A DNA stretch of 10,058 nt from CAZTWC01 sp964617105 [NCBI: uncultured Myxococcia bacterium] (GCA_964617105.1 CAZTWC010000120.1:1-10058), one strand, 5' to 3'. Shown: positions 1-6,479, counted from the stretch's first letter. Notes: generated by a model not told the origin, from the letters alone. Numbers and translations: made by a program.

Positions 1-339
1 AAGGTTGGAGCGAAAATGTCTATGTTTACCCGGGGTTGTTTGGCGGGTAGCGGGGTGTTTTTTATCTCCCACAAGGGAGAGGTTTTTCCCTGCGGTTATC
101 TTCCCGTGCAAGCTGGCAAGGTTCCCGAGCAAAATTTGGCCCGCATCTGGGAAAATTCGCCGGTGTTTAATAGATTGCGGGATATTGACCAGTTAAAAGG
201 CAAGTGCGGTGCCTGCCCATACAAACAGGTCTGTATGGGCTGCCGGGCCCGGGCCTATTTTCAATCCGGCGACTACATGGATGAGGAACCCATGTGTTCT
301 TATGAGTTGCCCAAGAAAGATGAGTTGTCAAAAAGATAA
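1..339 (+). CDS. Radical SAM/SPASM enzyme, C-terminal part, AhbD/NirJ2-like (5' end outside window)
   Basis: The frame is open from base 1 and ends at TAA 337-339, so only the last ~112 codons are present and the radical-SAM core (CxxxCxxC) lies upstream. What remains is a SPASM/twitch domain with seven cysteines: one in RGCLAG, one in PCGYLPV, then CxxCx5CxxC followed by GCRARAY, and a last one in EEPMC. In SPASM enzymes these hold auxiliary [4Fe-4S] clusters. The string CGYLPV-x-AG and the GCRARAY...GDY...EEP tail resemble the AhbC/AhbD/NirJ group, which modify siroheme-derived tetrapyrroles. AhbD converts Fe-coproporphyrin III to haem b by two oxidative decarboxylations. I favour AhbD/NirJ2 from recalled family patterns, with AhbC/NirJ1 or another peptide-modifying SPASM protein as alternatives. 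The rest of the haem pathway would be expected to the left. Confidence 0.75.
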   Translation, partial: KVGAKMSMFTRGCLAGSGVFFISHKGEVFPCGYLPVQAGKVPEQNLARIWENSPVFNRLRDIDQLKGKCGACPYKQVCMGCRARAYFQSGDYMDEEPMCSYELPKKDELSKR

Positions 340-486
340 GCCGTGGGCAGAAAAAATCTTCAAACGCCAGAAAGAGCACGCCGGCAAAAGCATCATGGCT
401 CGGGGAATGTGAGCCAAAACAATAAAACATAATAAAATGGTAAAAATGCCTCCACAAAAGACGGCATAATGTGCAGTAGCGAAAGT

Positions 487-515
487 TTGACAAAAACTGC
501 AATTAATGCAATAAA
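487..515 (+). promoter_or_regulatory. Putative sigma-70/sigma-A promoter for the response regulator-PilZ unit
   Basis: TTGACA at 487-492 matches the -35 consensus fully. AATAAA at 510-515, 17 bases downstream, matches 4 of 6 bases of the -10 consensus. Transcription would start near 521, leaving a leader of ~40 bases. A second -10 candidate, TATATT at 521-526, lacks a good -35. Sequence match only. Confidence 0.45.
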
Positions 516-522
516 GAAAATA

Positions 523-540
523 TATTGATGTAAATCAATA
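523..540. promoter_or_regulatory. FNR/CRP-family operator-like palindrome
   Basis: TATTGATGTAAATCAATA is a perfect inverted repeat with 7-base arms and a 4-base spacer. Its core, TTGAT-N4-ATCAA, equals the classical FNR/Anr consensus. It overlaps or lies just downstream of the predicted transcription start (~521) and 21 bases before the start codon, a position that fits repression better than activation. The regulator that binds it is not in the window. Confidence 0.6.
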
Positions 541-549
541 ATCCCATAT

Positions 550-555
550 GGAGAG
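550..555 (+). promoter_or_regulatory. Ribosome binding site that supports a TTG start
   Basis: GGAGAG lies 5 bases before TTG 561. The ATG at 548-550 overlaps this site and opens a frame that stops after nine codons, so TTG is the best start for the response regulator. Confidence 0.65.
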
Positions 556-560
556 ATTCA

Positions 561-1952
561 TTGAAAAAAGAAAATAATCGTTGCCAGGGTAATTTGCTAA
601 TAGTAGACGATGACCGTAAGATGCGGGAGATGATCTGCCAGGTTTTTTCCGTATCTAACTATAATATCAAAACAGCAGAGGATGGATTAAAAGCGCTGGA
701 GGCTATCAAATCTAACTGCTTTGACGTGGTAATAACCGATATGGTGATGCCCAATATGGGTGGTATCGAACTTTTAAGGATGATTAGAAAACTAAATCCC
801 GAAACCGTCACTATTATGATTACTGCTCACGGGGCAATTGAATCTGCAGTGGAGGCCATGCGGCAAGGTGCGTTTCACTACCTTACCAAACCGCTGGAGC
901 AGGAGAAACTGCGGAGTATTGTCAACATGGTGATGGACTCCAGGCGGCTAGTCAGGGAAAATAACCGGTTAAAGATGCAATTGGAGGATAAAAACAGTGG
1001 ACCTTTGATTATCGGTAATTCAACGCAAATAATCAGAACCAAGAGTCTAATCGATAAAATCGCGCCCTCTGATATTACCGTGCTGATCCAGGGTGAAAGC
1101 GGCACTGGCAAAGAGTTGGTGGCCCGGAGTATTCATCAAAAAAGCAAAAGGGCAAAAAATAATTTTGTGGCTATAAATTGTGCCGCCATTCCTCATAACC
1201 TGCTGGAGAGTGAACTTTTTGGATACAATAAGGGTGCATTTACCGGTGCGGACCAGCAGAAAAAAGGGTTGTTTGAAGAGGCTGATCAGGGCACTTTGTT
1301 CCTGGACGAGATTTCGGAAATAGATATTCAACTGCAGGCTAAGTTGCTCAGGGCTCTGCAAGAGGGTGAGATTCGTCGCCTGGGCAGTAACAGTGATGTT
1401 AAAGTGGATGTAAGGATAATCGCGGCCTCTAATCAGGATTTGAAAAAGATGCAGTCGGAAGGCAAAATGCGGCAAGATCTTTTTTATCGGCTCAATGTTA
1501 TGTCCTTTGTTCTTCCGCCTTTGCGGGAGCGGCGGGGAGATATTCCTTTATTGGCTTCCTATTTTCTGGATACAGTCTGCCATAGAAACCAGCGAGAGCG
1601 GATAACCCTGGGAAATAGGGTTGTTACTCAATTGTTAAAATACTCCTGGCCAGGCAATATCAGGGAGTTGCAGTCCGCCATAGAGTGCGGGGTAATCATG
1701 TGTGACGGCAGAGTATTGAAGCCGGAGCATATACCTTTGGAGCAGGGTAATAACCAGGTGGCGGAGAAGTTGAATCCCTATGATTTGGAGATTCCGGCAG
1801 AGGGGATCGATCTTGAGCAGGTGGAGATTTGCCTGATAAAAAAGGCGCTGGAAAGAGCGGACGGTAAATACCAGCAAGCAGCCAGTCTGCTGGGGCTGTC
1901 CTATAAAACCATGATCTACCGGGCCAAAAAATACCAACTTAAAAACAGGTAA
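561..1952 (+). CDS. NtrC-class sigma-54-dependent response regulator
   Basis: 463 residues in the standard three-domain order. The receiver domain (about 11-125) has the acidic pair D16/D17, phosphoacceptor D60 in ITDMVMP, and K110 in TKP. The AAA+ domain (about 147-375) has Walker A GESGTGKE (178-185), an intact GAFTGA loop (225-230) that contacts sigma-54, Walker B around GTLFLDE (244-250), and the DLFYRLNV motif. A Fis-type helix-turn-helix closes the protein (about 430-460). When phosphorylated it should hydrolyse ATP to open sigma-54 promoters; all key residues are present. Translation likely starts at TTG 561. No histidine kinase is in the window, so the signal is unknown. The PilZ gene follows after 8 bases and is probably co-transcribed. 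I found no -24/-12 sigma-54 promoter in the intergenic regions, so its targets are probably elsewhere. Confidence 0.95.
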   Translation: MKKENNRCQGNLLIVDDDRKMREMICQVFSVSNYNIKTAEDGLKALEAIKSNCFDVVITDMVMPNMGGIELLRMIRKLNPETVTIMITAHGAIESAVEAMRQGAFHYLTKPLEQEKLRSIVNMVMDSRRLVRENNRLKMQLEDKNSGPLIIGNSTQIIRTKSLIDKIAPSDITVLIQGESGTGKELVARSIHQKSKRAKNNFVAINCAAIPHNLLESELFGYNKGAFTGADQQKKGLFEEADQGTLFLDEISEIDIQLQAKLLRALQEGEIRRLGSNSDVKVDVRIIAASNQDLKKMQSEGKMRQDLFYRLNVMSFVLPPLRERRGDIPLLASYFLDTVCHRNQRERITLGNRVVTQLLKYSWPGNIRELQSAIECGVIMCDGRVLKPEHIPLEQGNNQVAEKLNPYDLEIPAEGIDLEQVEICLIKKALERADGKYQQAASLLGLSYKTMIYRAKKYQLKNR

Positions 1953-1960
1953 TAAAAAAA

Positions 1961-3544
1961 ATGACAAAAGAAAATCAGTTAAGTATTCAAGATTCCGAAA
2001 AGAATCAGGAAAACCAGGCCAAGACCCCCACCTCTTCTGGCATTGATAAGCGTAAATATCGAAGGATTGAGATTCGGGAGACCATCAGGATCTACCACGA
2101 TTCCAACACCTATGAGGAGTATTTTGGTGATGTTAGTTTAGGTGGCTGCATGATCTATTCCTACCGGCCAATCGGGACCGGTCAAAAGGTGGAGATTGGG
2201 GTAATTCTGGCCGATTTGAAGGAGATGCGGATTTTAGGAACGGTGAAGAGAGAAAAGGAGTTACAGGAGTCCAACGATTTCTTGACCGGCAGAAAGAGAG
2301 TGGTGTGCAAACATTGTGGCTGGCAGGGTTTTTGGCTTAATTATGGCGAAAACAGCATCAAATTTGTTACTGACAATCATAAGTTTAAACCTTTTGAGCA
2401 TATAATCTCTTTTGACAGCATGGTTTTTGCCTGTCCCAGGTGTGAACATGAACTGGAACATTCCCGGCATCCATACTATGAACTGGGTGTAAAGTTTGAT
2501 GAACTTAACCAGATCCAGTTAGACAAAATGGTAAATTATGTCAAGAACAATCTGCAGGGCTTAGAACCGCCACCGGAGGCTTCCAAGACAAAGACAGGTA
2601 GAATAAACAGGCGGGCAGCCAGGATAGACGTAGGTTATGTGCCCATGGATGTTACCAGCATTTTTGAAGATGGCATCTCTTTGCACGAGACTTATATCAA
2701 AAACATCAGTAGCGGCGGCATGTTTTTATATTCAAATTCAGATTTGCAGTTAAACCAGGAGTTCAGGCTGCAGTTGGGCCTGAAGGGGCAAAAAAATAAG
2801 TTTTTTATCAACTCCATGGTGATGCATAAAAAGATGAATCGCCGCAGTAAAAGTCAAAAGTTTGGTTATGGGATCAAATTTACCCATTTTGATCAGCAAA
2901 CCAAACAGAAGTTGGAAAAATTCATCCGCGCTTTAACTGAAAAAGATTATAAAAAATATATTACCAAAAAGCGGTTTTTCCGCAATCTTTTACAGTCGGT
3001 TGCGGTAGGTTTAAACACCTATATTGCCGGAGTGGTAACCGGCATAGTGGCCACTGCCGCCTTTTTCGGCTTGTTTAAGGGGATTGACCAGACTCTTCTG
3101 TTTGTTCGCACTCCAACTAAGCAGGCCGTTCAGGTGGATCCCAAATTGACCACCGGCCTTCAAAACATGAAAAAGATGTTTAAAAACAAGCGGGATCATA
3201 GGTTGATCGAAATGAACAAAGAACAGTTCAATTTAATGACTAATACCGATTTTGTTACCCAGGAGGAGTTGCAGGCCGAAGAGTATACCGCGGTGTTCAG
3301 CCCAAATAATGCCAATTTTATCCCGGAGATGGGGGATAGGCAAAAATTCGCCGCCAATGAGTTGGAGCGCAGCCAACAGGCCATGGAGGAGTTGAAGGAA
3401 AAGTACGACAAAACCATGTTCCACGGTATATATCAGGATAAAGGTGTAGGAATGCCTAAAATAGCGGAAGAGATGCAGGAGAAAATGGTGCAACTCAATC
3501 TAAAGATGATCTATCTGCAGGATATTGTAGATTTTGAACCCTGA
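1961..3544 (+). CDS. Membrane-anchored double-PilZ protein with zinc-ribbon insert
   Basis: 527 residues. PilZ 1 begins with RxxxR (R31, R35) and DVSLGG (D57-G62). After its middle strands comes an insert with CxxC at 116/119 and CxxC at 158/161, a zinc-ribbon pattern. The sequence then returns to a PilZ-like last strand and helix (YYELGVKF, about 172-200). PilZ 2 has RxxxR (R217, R221) and NISSGG (N248-G253), ending near 325. Both carry the c-di-GMP-binding signature residues. One hydrophobic segment (about 346-372) is probably a membrane anchor. The final ~150 residues are polar, partly helical and unrecognised; the part around 465-485 could be coiled coil. There is no signal peptide, so the PilZ part should be cytoplasmic. 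It likely senses c-di-GMP and may act with the preceding regulator, 8 bases upstream. The output is unknown. The ribosome site (AGG, 1947-1949) is weak, which suggests translational coupling. Confidence 0.85.
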   Translation: MTKENQLSIQDSEKNQENQAKTPTSSGIDKRKYRRIEIRETIRIYHDSNTYEEYFGDVSLGGCMIYSYRPIGTGQKVEIGVILADLKEMRILGTVKREKELQESNDFLTGRKRVVCKHCGWQGFWLNYGENSIKFVTDNHKFKPFEHIISFDSMVFACPRCEHELEHSRHPYYELGVKFDELNQIQLDKMVNYVKNNLQGLEPPPEASKTKTGRINRRAARIDVGYVPMDVTSIFEDGISLHETYIKNISSGGMFLYSNSDLQLNQEFRLQLGLKGQKNKFFINSMVMHKKMNRRSKSQKFGYGIKFTHFDQQTKQKLEKFIRALTEKDYKKYITKKRFFRNLLQSVAVGLNTYIAGVVTGIVATAAFFGLFKGIDQTLLFVRTPTKQAVQVDPKLTTGLQNMKKMFKNKRDHRLIEMNKEQFNLMTNTDFVTQEELQAEEYTAVFSPNNANFIPEMGDRQKFAANELERSQQAMEELKEKYDKTMFHGIYQDKGVGMPKIAEEMQEKMVQLNLKMIYLQDIVDFEP

Positions 3545-3602
3545 CCAACACGCCCCACCAGGAACTGTCTGACCAGGTTGGATAGCGGTGAGAATTTGTT
3601 TG
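3545..3602. other. Short gap between convergent genes
   Basis: The PilZ gene and the transporter gene converge here with 58 bases between them. I see no T-tract hairpin in either direction, so termination is either factor-dependent or not visible by eye. Confidence 0.4.
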
Positions 3603-4853
3603 TCAGTAATCCGCCCCCATCTCATCCTGCCGGCTCACTTTGGCCCGGAAACCCCGGTTAATTTTAATAGTAAGAAGTAGCCATCCCACCAGGATCATCC
3701 CGGTAATCAGGGATACAGTAAAAGATCCTCCCAAGGCTACAAAAATCATCAAAATTAGGGAGGCGCCCACCTTGGCGGTACGGTAAGTGAGCATATCCAC
3801 AATCGATTTGCCAGCGGTTTTCTCCCGGTAAGTCAGGGGGATATACAGAATCTCTTTTGCGGCCCTGAAGATAGAGTAGTCAAAAGATTTACTGGCATTT
3901 TTAAGGACAGATACGGTTAGCAAACCTGGCGCGATGGTAAAAGATACCAGGCAGCTTCCCAAAAGAAATGGAACTCCCAGCAGGGTTATGGGTACACTCA
4001 ACAGACGAAGTATTGGCCCGGTAAGTGAGTGTAATACTACAGTTACCAGAGAGATAGATGCATAAACTTTGCCTATAATCCCGGTACGCTGGTCGGTATC
4101 GGGGTAAACACTCTCTACAATGGTGTTGAATTGATAATCTATCAGGGTGATGGCAATCTGCACCAGAGCCACTAGCCCCAGCATTAATAATAGGTATGAA
4201 CTTCTGCGAACCACCTTGACACCATTGGAGATCCCATAGGATGAGATCGCTTTTTCTTGCTTGACTGCCGAACCACCGCCCGCCAATTTGGCAAAGGGAA
4301 TACTGCCAAACCAAACCAGTAGCAGGATTGGCACCGCTGTCCATAGAGTTGCCACCGACCCAATTTCTTTGGCCAATACCCCCACCAGTAAACTGCCGGT
4401 TATGGCGCCCACAGCACCGCAGCCCCCAAAAAGCCCATAAACCCAGCGGGCGGTCTTGATGGGGAATATATGGTTTGTATAACTAAAAAAAATTTCCGTC
4501 AGGATAACTATATAGATATCTTTCCAGATATATAGGGCATAGTGTACCCCCGGCGCCTTGGCCCATCGGGCCAATAGCAAAAGCCCCAGCAAAATAGCAC
4601 TGATTCCGGCGGTATTGCCTAATAACGGCAGAAGAGCTTTTTTAGTGACGTAGCGGTTGTAGATTACCACCACCAAAACCACAGTGATAGCCAGTAAAAG
4701 CCAGACCATTGGCAGGGCTTTGCTGGAGTGGGTTTTAAGGAAAAGAGATTCGGTGGATGGCCGGACGATGGCATAGCTCCACTGTAGAAAAAATGCCATG
4801 ATACTTAGGCCTATAATCCGGATTAGGGTGGAGCTTCTCGGAGAACTATTCAT
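3603..4853 (-). CDS. NTT (ADP/ATP translocase)-like nucleotide transporter family protein
   Basis: 416 residues, very hydrophobic, with roughly 10-12 membrane helices in two halves joined by a polar loop (about 190-216). Family-like stretches include YAIVRPSTESLFLK (27-40), ARWVYGLFGGCGAVGAITGS (135-154), and a conserved late segment, FDYSIFRAAKEILYIPLTYR (324-343) followed by EKTAGKSIVDML. These resemble the ATP:ADP antiporter/Npt superfamily, a branch of the major facilitator fold. In obligate intracellular bacteria such proteins exchange host ATP. In free-living bacteria their cargo is mostly unknown, so substrate should not be assumed. The gene starts 10 bases after the phosphorylase-like gene and has no strong ribosome site of its own (CTCAACCACC precedes the ATG), suggesting coupled translation. 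The pairing points to nucleoside or related uptake or export. Confidence 0.8.
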   Translation of the reverse strand: MNSSPRSSTLIRIIGLSIMAFFLQWSYAIVRPSTESLFLKTHSSKALPMVWLLLAITVVLVVVIYNRYVTKKALLPLLGNTAGISAILLGLLLLARWAKAPGVHYALYIWKDIYIVILTEIFFSYTNHIFPIKTARWVYGLFGGCGAVGAITGSLLVGVLAKEIGSVATLWTAVPILLLVWFGSIPFAKLAGGGSAVKQEKAISSYGISNGVKVVRRSSYLLLMLGLVALVQIAITLIDYQFNTIVESVYPDTDQRTGIIGKVYASISLVTVVLHSLTGPILRLLSVPITLLGVPFLLGSCLVSFTIAPGLLTVSVLKNASKSFDYSIFRAAKEILYIPLTYREKTAGKSIVDMLTYRTAKVGASLILMIFVALGGSFTVSLITGMILVGWLLLTIKINRGFRAKVSRQDEMGADY

Positions 4854-4863
4854 GGTGGTTGAG

Positions 4864-5670
4864 TTAATATCTATATATATGGTTGCCGAACTCTACCGGC
4901 TCAGCAGAAGTTAAAAACTCTACAGCAATCTCTTCAAAAATCTTTTTGGACTTTTGCAGTGCATCGGCAATGCTCTGGGGGTGATGTCGTTCCCTCTCCC
5001 CCTGGCCGATCGAATATTTGTGTCCAACAACTACTGCCGCTGTGGGGATCTCCAGTTCATTGGCCAGAACTACTTCGGGCGCCAGGGTCATTGAATTGAC
5101 CTGGGCCCCCATAGAGGCCCAAAACCGGTTTTCTACTTTGGTTTTGTTGCGCGGCCCCTGGGCATAGGCAAAAACCAATCCAGGAAAAAGGGGCCAGCCC
5201 TTTTGAGATAACATCTTCTCCACTTGCATTCCCAGAGCCTTTGAGAACAAGCCCTGGTCGAGAACCAGGTGTCCCTGCCCTTTGGCAGGCTCGGTGAACA
5301 TGGTGCAGGCACTACCATCAGGGAGACGGTTATCAGGCATTAACAGATCATTGACCAGGATAGGGGTATCCAGGGGGACTTTGCTGTCCAGCACTCCCAC
5401 CGAGCTGGTTACCAGGAGGGCGCGGCAGCCAACCTCCTGCAGAGCAGCCGCCTGGGTCCGAAAAGGGATTTGGTTGGGTAAATAGTGATGGGGAGCGCCA
5501 TGGCGGAACAGTATCCAACCTGTCCGGCCATTTATCCCGGTCGGGTCTTTTATTGGATAACGGAACAGGGTGATTTCACCAAAGGCGGTATTAACTTTCT
5601 CGGCGATTAGTTTTTTGGAATCCAGACAGGGCTCTTCGCAGGCACTGCCCAGGATTACGGCCGTAGTCAT
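4864..5670 (-). CDS. MTA/purine nucleoside phosphorylase-like protein with atypical base site
   Basis: 268 residues, the usual length for the trimeric MTAP/PNP family, which cleaves nucleosides with phosphate in the cytoplasm. Family landmarks are RHG (56-58) with the following HHYLPNQIPFR stretch, TSSVGVLD (88-95), YAQGPRNKTKVE (169-180, matching GPRFsTrAE) and MTLAPEVVLANE (194-205). The N-terminal phosphate loop is degenerate (LGSACEEP instead of GGSGL). After the conserved PE helix, MTAP has an ATDYD segment and 6-oxopurine PNP has ITNK; here it reads VVGHKYS (214-220), so neither the adenine-recognising Asp nor the PNP Asn is in place by eye alignment. The fold is likely, but substrate and even activity are uncertain. 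It begins at ATG 5668-5670 with a weak GAAAG site and heads a two-gene unit with the NTT-like transporter. Confidence 0.8.
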   Translation of the reverse strand: MTTAVILGSACEEPCLDSKKLIAEKVNTAFGEITLFRYPIKDPTGINGRTGWILFRHGAPHHYLPNQIPFRTQAAALQEVGCRALLVTSSVGVLDSKVPLDTPILVNDLLMPDNRLPDGSACTMFTEPAKGQGHLVLDQGLFSKALGMQVEKMLSQKGWPLFPGLVFAYAQGPRNKTKVENRFWASMGAQVNSMTLAPEVVLANELEIPTAAVVVGHKYSIGQGERERHHPQSIADALQKSKKIFEEIAVEFLTSAEPVEFGNHIYRY

Positions 5671-5706
5671 TTTAAATTATTCTTTCATACAGATAAAATT
5701 TGGCGA

Positions 5707-5777
5707 TATTTTTTAAGAACATCTTCTTTTTGAGCAATTATTCATAGAATGAGATGAAGATCAATTTATTTTTTAAG
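5707..5777. repeat. Pair of identical 11-base words, 60 bases apart
   Basis: TATTTTTTAAG occurs at 5707-5717 and again at 5767-5777. The second copy also forms an inverted repeat with CTTAAA at 5784-5789 across a 6-base spacer. Possible operator half-sites for the neighbouring XRE-cupin regulator, but the words are AT-rich and could recur by chance. Confidence 0.35.
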
Positions 5778-5810
5778 TTATTTCTTAAAGTAACCTCTTT
5801 CATCGGACGG

Positions 5811-5839
5811 TTGACAAAAGATTATTAGTTTAATATTAT
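5811..5839 (+). promoter_or_regulatory. Strong sigma-A-type promoter of the 2-oxoacid oxidoreductase operon
   Basis: TTGACA (5811-5816) is a perfect -35 box. Exactly 17 bases later TATTAT (5834-5839) matches 5 of 6 bases of the -10 box. Transcription would start near 5846, giving a ~52-base leader before ATG 5898. This is the best promoter in the window and should drive the regulator and the genes behind it. Confidence 0.7.
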
Positions 5840-5883
5840 TATAGTCTTTCTTTAATTAGTAAGCGTTTTCAATTTGCCTATAT

Positions 5884-5888
5884 GGAGG
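5884..5888 (+). promoter_or_regulatory. Ribosome binding site fixing the XRE-cupin start
   Basis: GGAGG lies 9 bases before ATG 5898, which supports that codon over the in-frame TTG at 5874. The site is part of GGAG-GGT-CTCC, a 4-base-pair mini-hairpin. Confidence 0.75.
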
Positions 5889-5897
5889 GTCTCCAAG

Positions 5898-6479
5898 ATG
5901 ACTGTGGAAGTTTCCGATTTGAAAATAGGGGAAAAAATCAGCCGATTTCGTCAAAGCGCCGGTATTAGTGTGGATGAACTGGCCGTTAAAATTAGCGTCA
6001 CCCCGGCGGTTATGCAGCAAATAGAAAGAGATGTGGTGCAACCAACCATCGCCGCTCTGTTGAAGATATCAAAATATTTCAAAATAGATATGAGCAACTT
6101 TTTTGAGGCGGAGAAACCCAAAAAAATTGAGGTGCTGAGAAAAGAGGAGCGCCGAAAAGTTAAGCGTGACCGGGGCACCAAAGATAATCCCCTTAGTTAT
6201 AGTTACGAAGCCCTGGCTTCACCTTCCAACAAGCATATGCTTCCCTACCTGGTGGAATTTGACGTGGGGGTGGAAGAGGAGGTGGAACCATTGAGCCACG
6301 AAGGAGAAGAATTTTTATATGTCCTGGAAGGAGAGTTGGACATTCATGTTGATAACGAAGTTATCCGTCTCCATCCTGGAGACAGTCTATATTTTGATAG
6401 TTCAATGCCTCACTCCCTCCAGGGAAGCGGTAAAATAAATCCCAGGGCAATTGCCGTGGTCTATCCAGAAAAGAAATAG
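5898..6479 (+). CDS. XRE-family transcriptional regulator with C-terminal cupin domain
   Basis: 193 residues from ATG 5898. A Xre/Cro helix-turn-helix occupies about 8-65 ([20 protein letters not shown]... then [13 protein letters not shown]). A charged linker (about 72-95, rich in K, R and E) leads to a single cupin barrel (about 112-190) with [13 protein letters not shown] (134-146; likely metal ligands H134 and E138) and [13 protein letters not shown] (160-172; H172). Such proteins usually bind DNA near their own gene and sense a small ligand in the cupin. The first gene of the oxidoreductase operon, it is followed by the gamma-subunit gene after 10 bases, so it probably controls that operon and itself. 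The ligand is unknown; a 2-oxoacid, amino acid or related metabolite is a reasonable guess from context only. Confidence 0.9.
   Translation: MTVEVSDLKIGEKISRFRQSAGISVDELAVKISVTPAVMQQIERDVVQPTIAALLKISKYFKIDMSNFFEAEKPKKIEVLRKEERRKVKRDRGTKDNPLSYSYEALASPSNKHMLPYLVEFDVGVEEEVEPLSHEGEEFLYVLEGELDIHVDNEVIRLHPGDSLYFDSSMPHSLQGSGKINPRAIAVVYPEKK

Larger units (their letters stand above)
340..560. other. Intergenic regulatory region before the response-regulator gene
   Basis: These 221 bases hold no convincing gene. The first half has a small hairpin (396-401 with 411-416, loop of 9) that is followed by A-rich rather than T-rich sequence, so it is not a standard terminator for the upstream gene. The second half is AT-rich and carries a promoter-like pair (487-515), a perfect FNR-type palindrome (523-540) and a ribosome site (550-555). 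Confidence 0.6.
5671..5897. other. Divergent intergenic region with AT-rich repeats
   Basis: This region separates the minus-strand phosphorylase unit from the plus-strand oxidoreductase operon. It holds a strong plus-strand promoter (5811-5839), two identical 11-base words 60 bases apart (5707-5717 and 5767-5777), and a TTTAAG/CTTAAA inverted repeat (5772-5777, 5784-5789). I could not assign a good minus-strand promoter. A TTG at 5874 could extend the regulator by eight residues but is poorly supported. Confidence 0.6.

Noticed and set aside
396-416. Hairpin TGGCTC/GAGCCA after the SPASM gene as a terminator
   Set aside because: The stem is only 6 pairs with a 9-base loop and is followed by A-rich sequence, not a T-tract, on the plus strand.
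167-502. Minus-strand open frame spanning the SPASM gene end and the intergenic region
   Set aside because: It overlaps the seven-cysteine coding sequence and runs through the promoter and its upstream gap; the translation is low in recognisable features.
1047-1475. Minus-strand open frame of 142 codons opposite the response regulator
   Set aside because: It mirrors the AAA+ domain coding sequence and shows no recognisable motif.
3545-3602. ACCAGG-containing repeats between the convergent genes as a bidirectional terminator
   Set aside because: The copies are in direct rather than inverted orientation and no T-tract follows on either strand.
3901-4344. Minus-strand open frame of 147 codons in another frame of the transporter gene
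   Set aside because: The transporter frame explains this stretch with membrane helices and family motifs; the alternative has no start signal or domain.
5884-5894. GGAG-GGT-CTCC mini-hairpin over the XRE-cupin ribosome site as a translational switch
   Set aside because: A 4-pair stem with a 3-base loop is too weak to block ribosomes, and no longer pairing or riboswitch-like fold is seen in the ~52-base leader.
5874-5897. TTG 5874 as the start of the XRE-cupin protein
   Set aside because: It has no ribosome site in front, while ATG 5898 has GGAGG at ideal distance. The extra eight residues contain the ribosome site itself.
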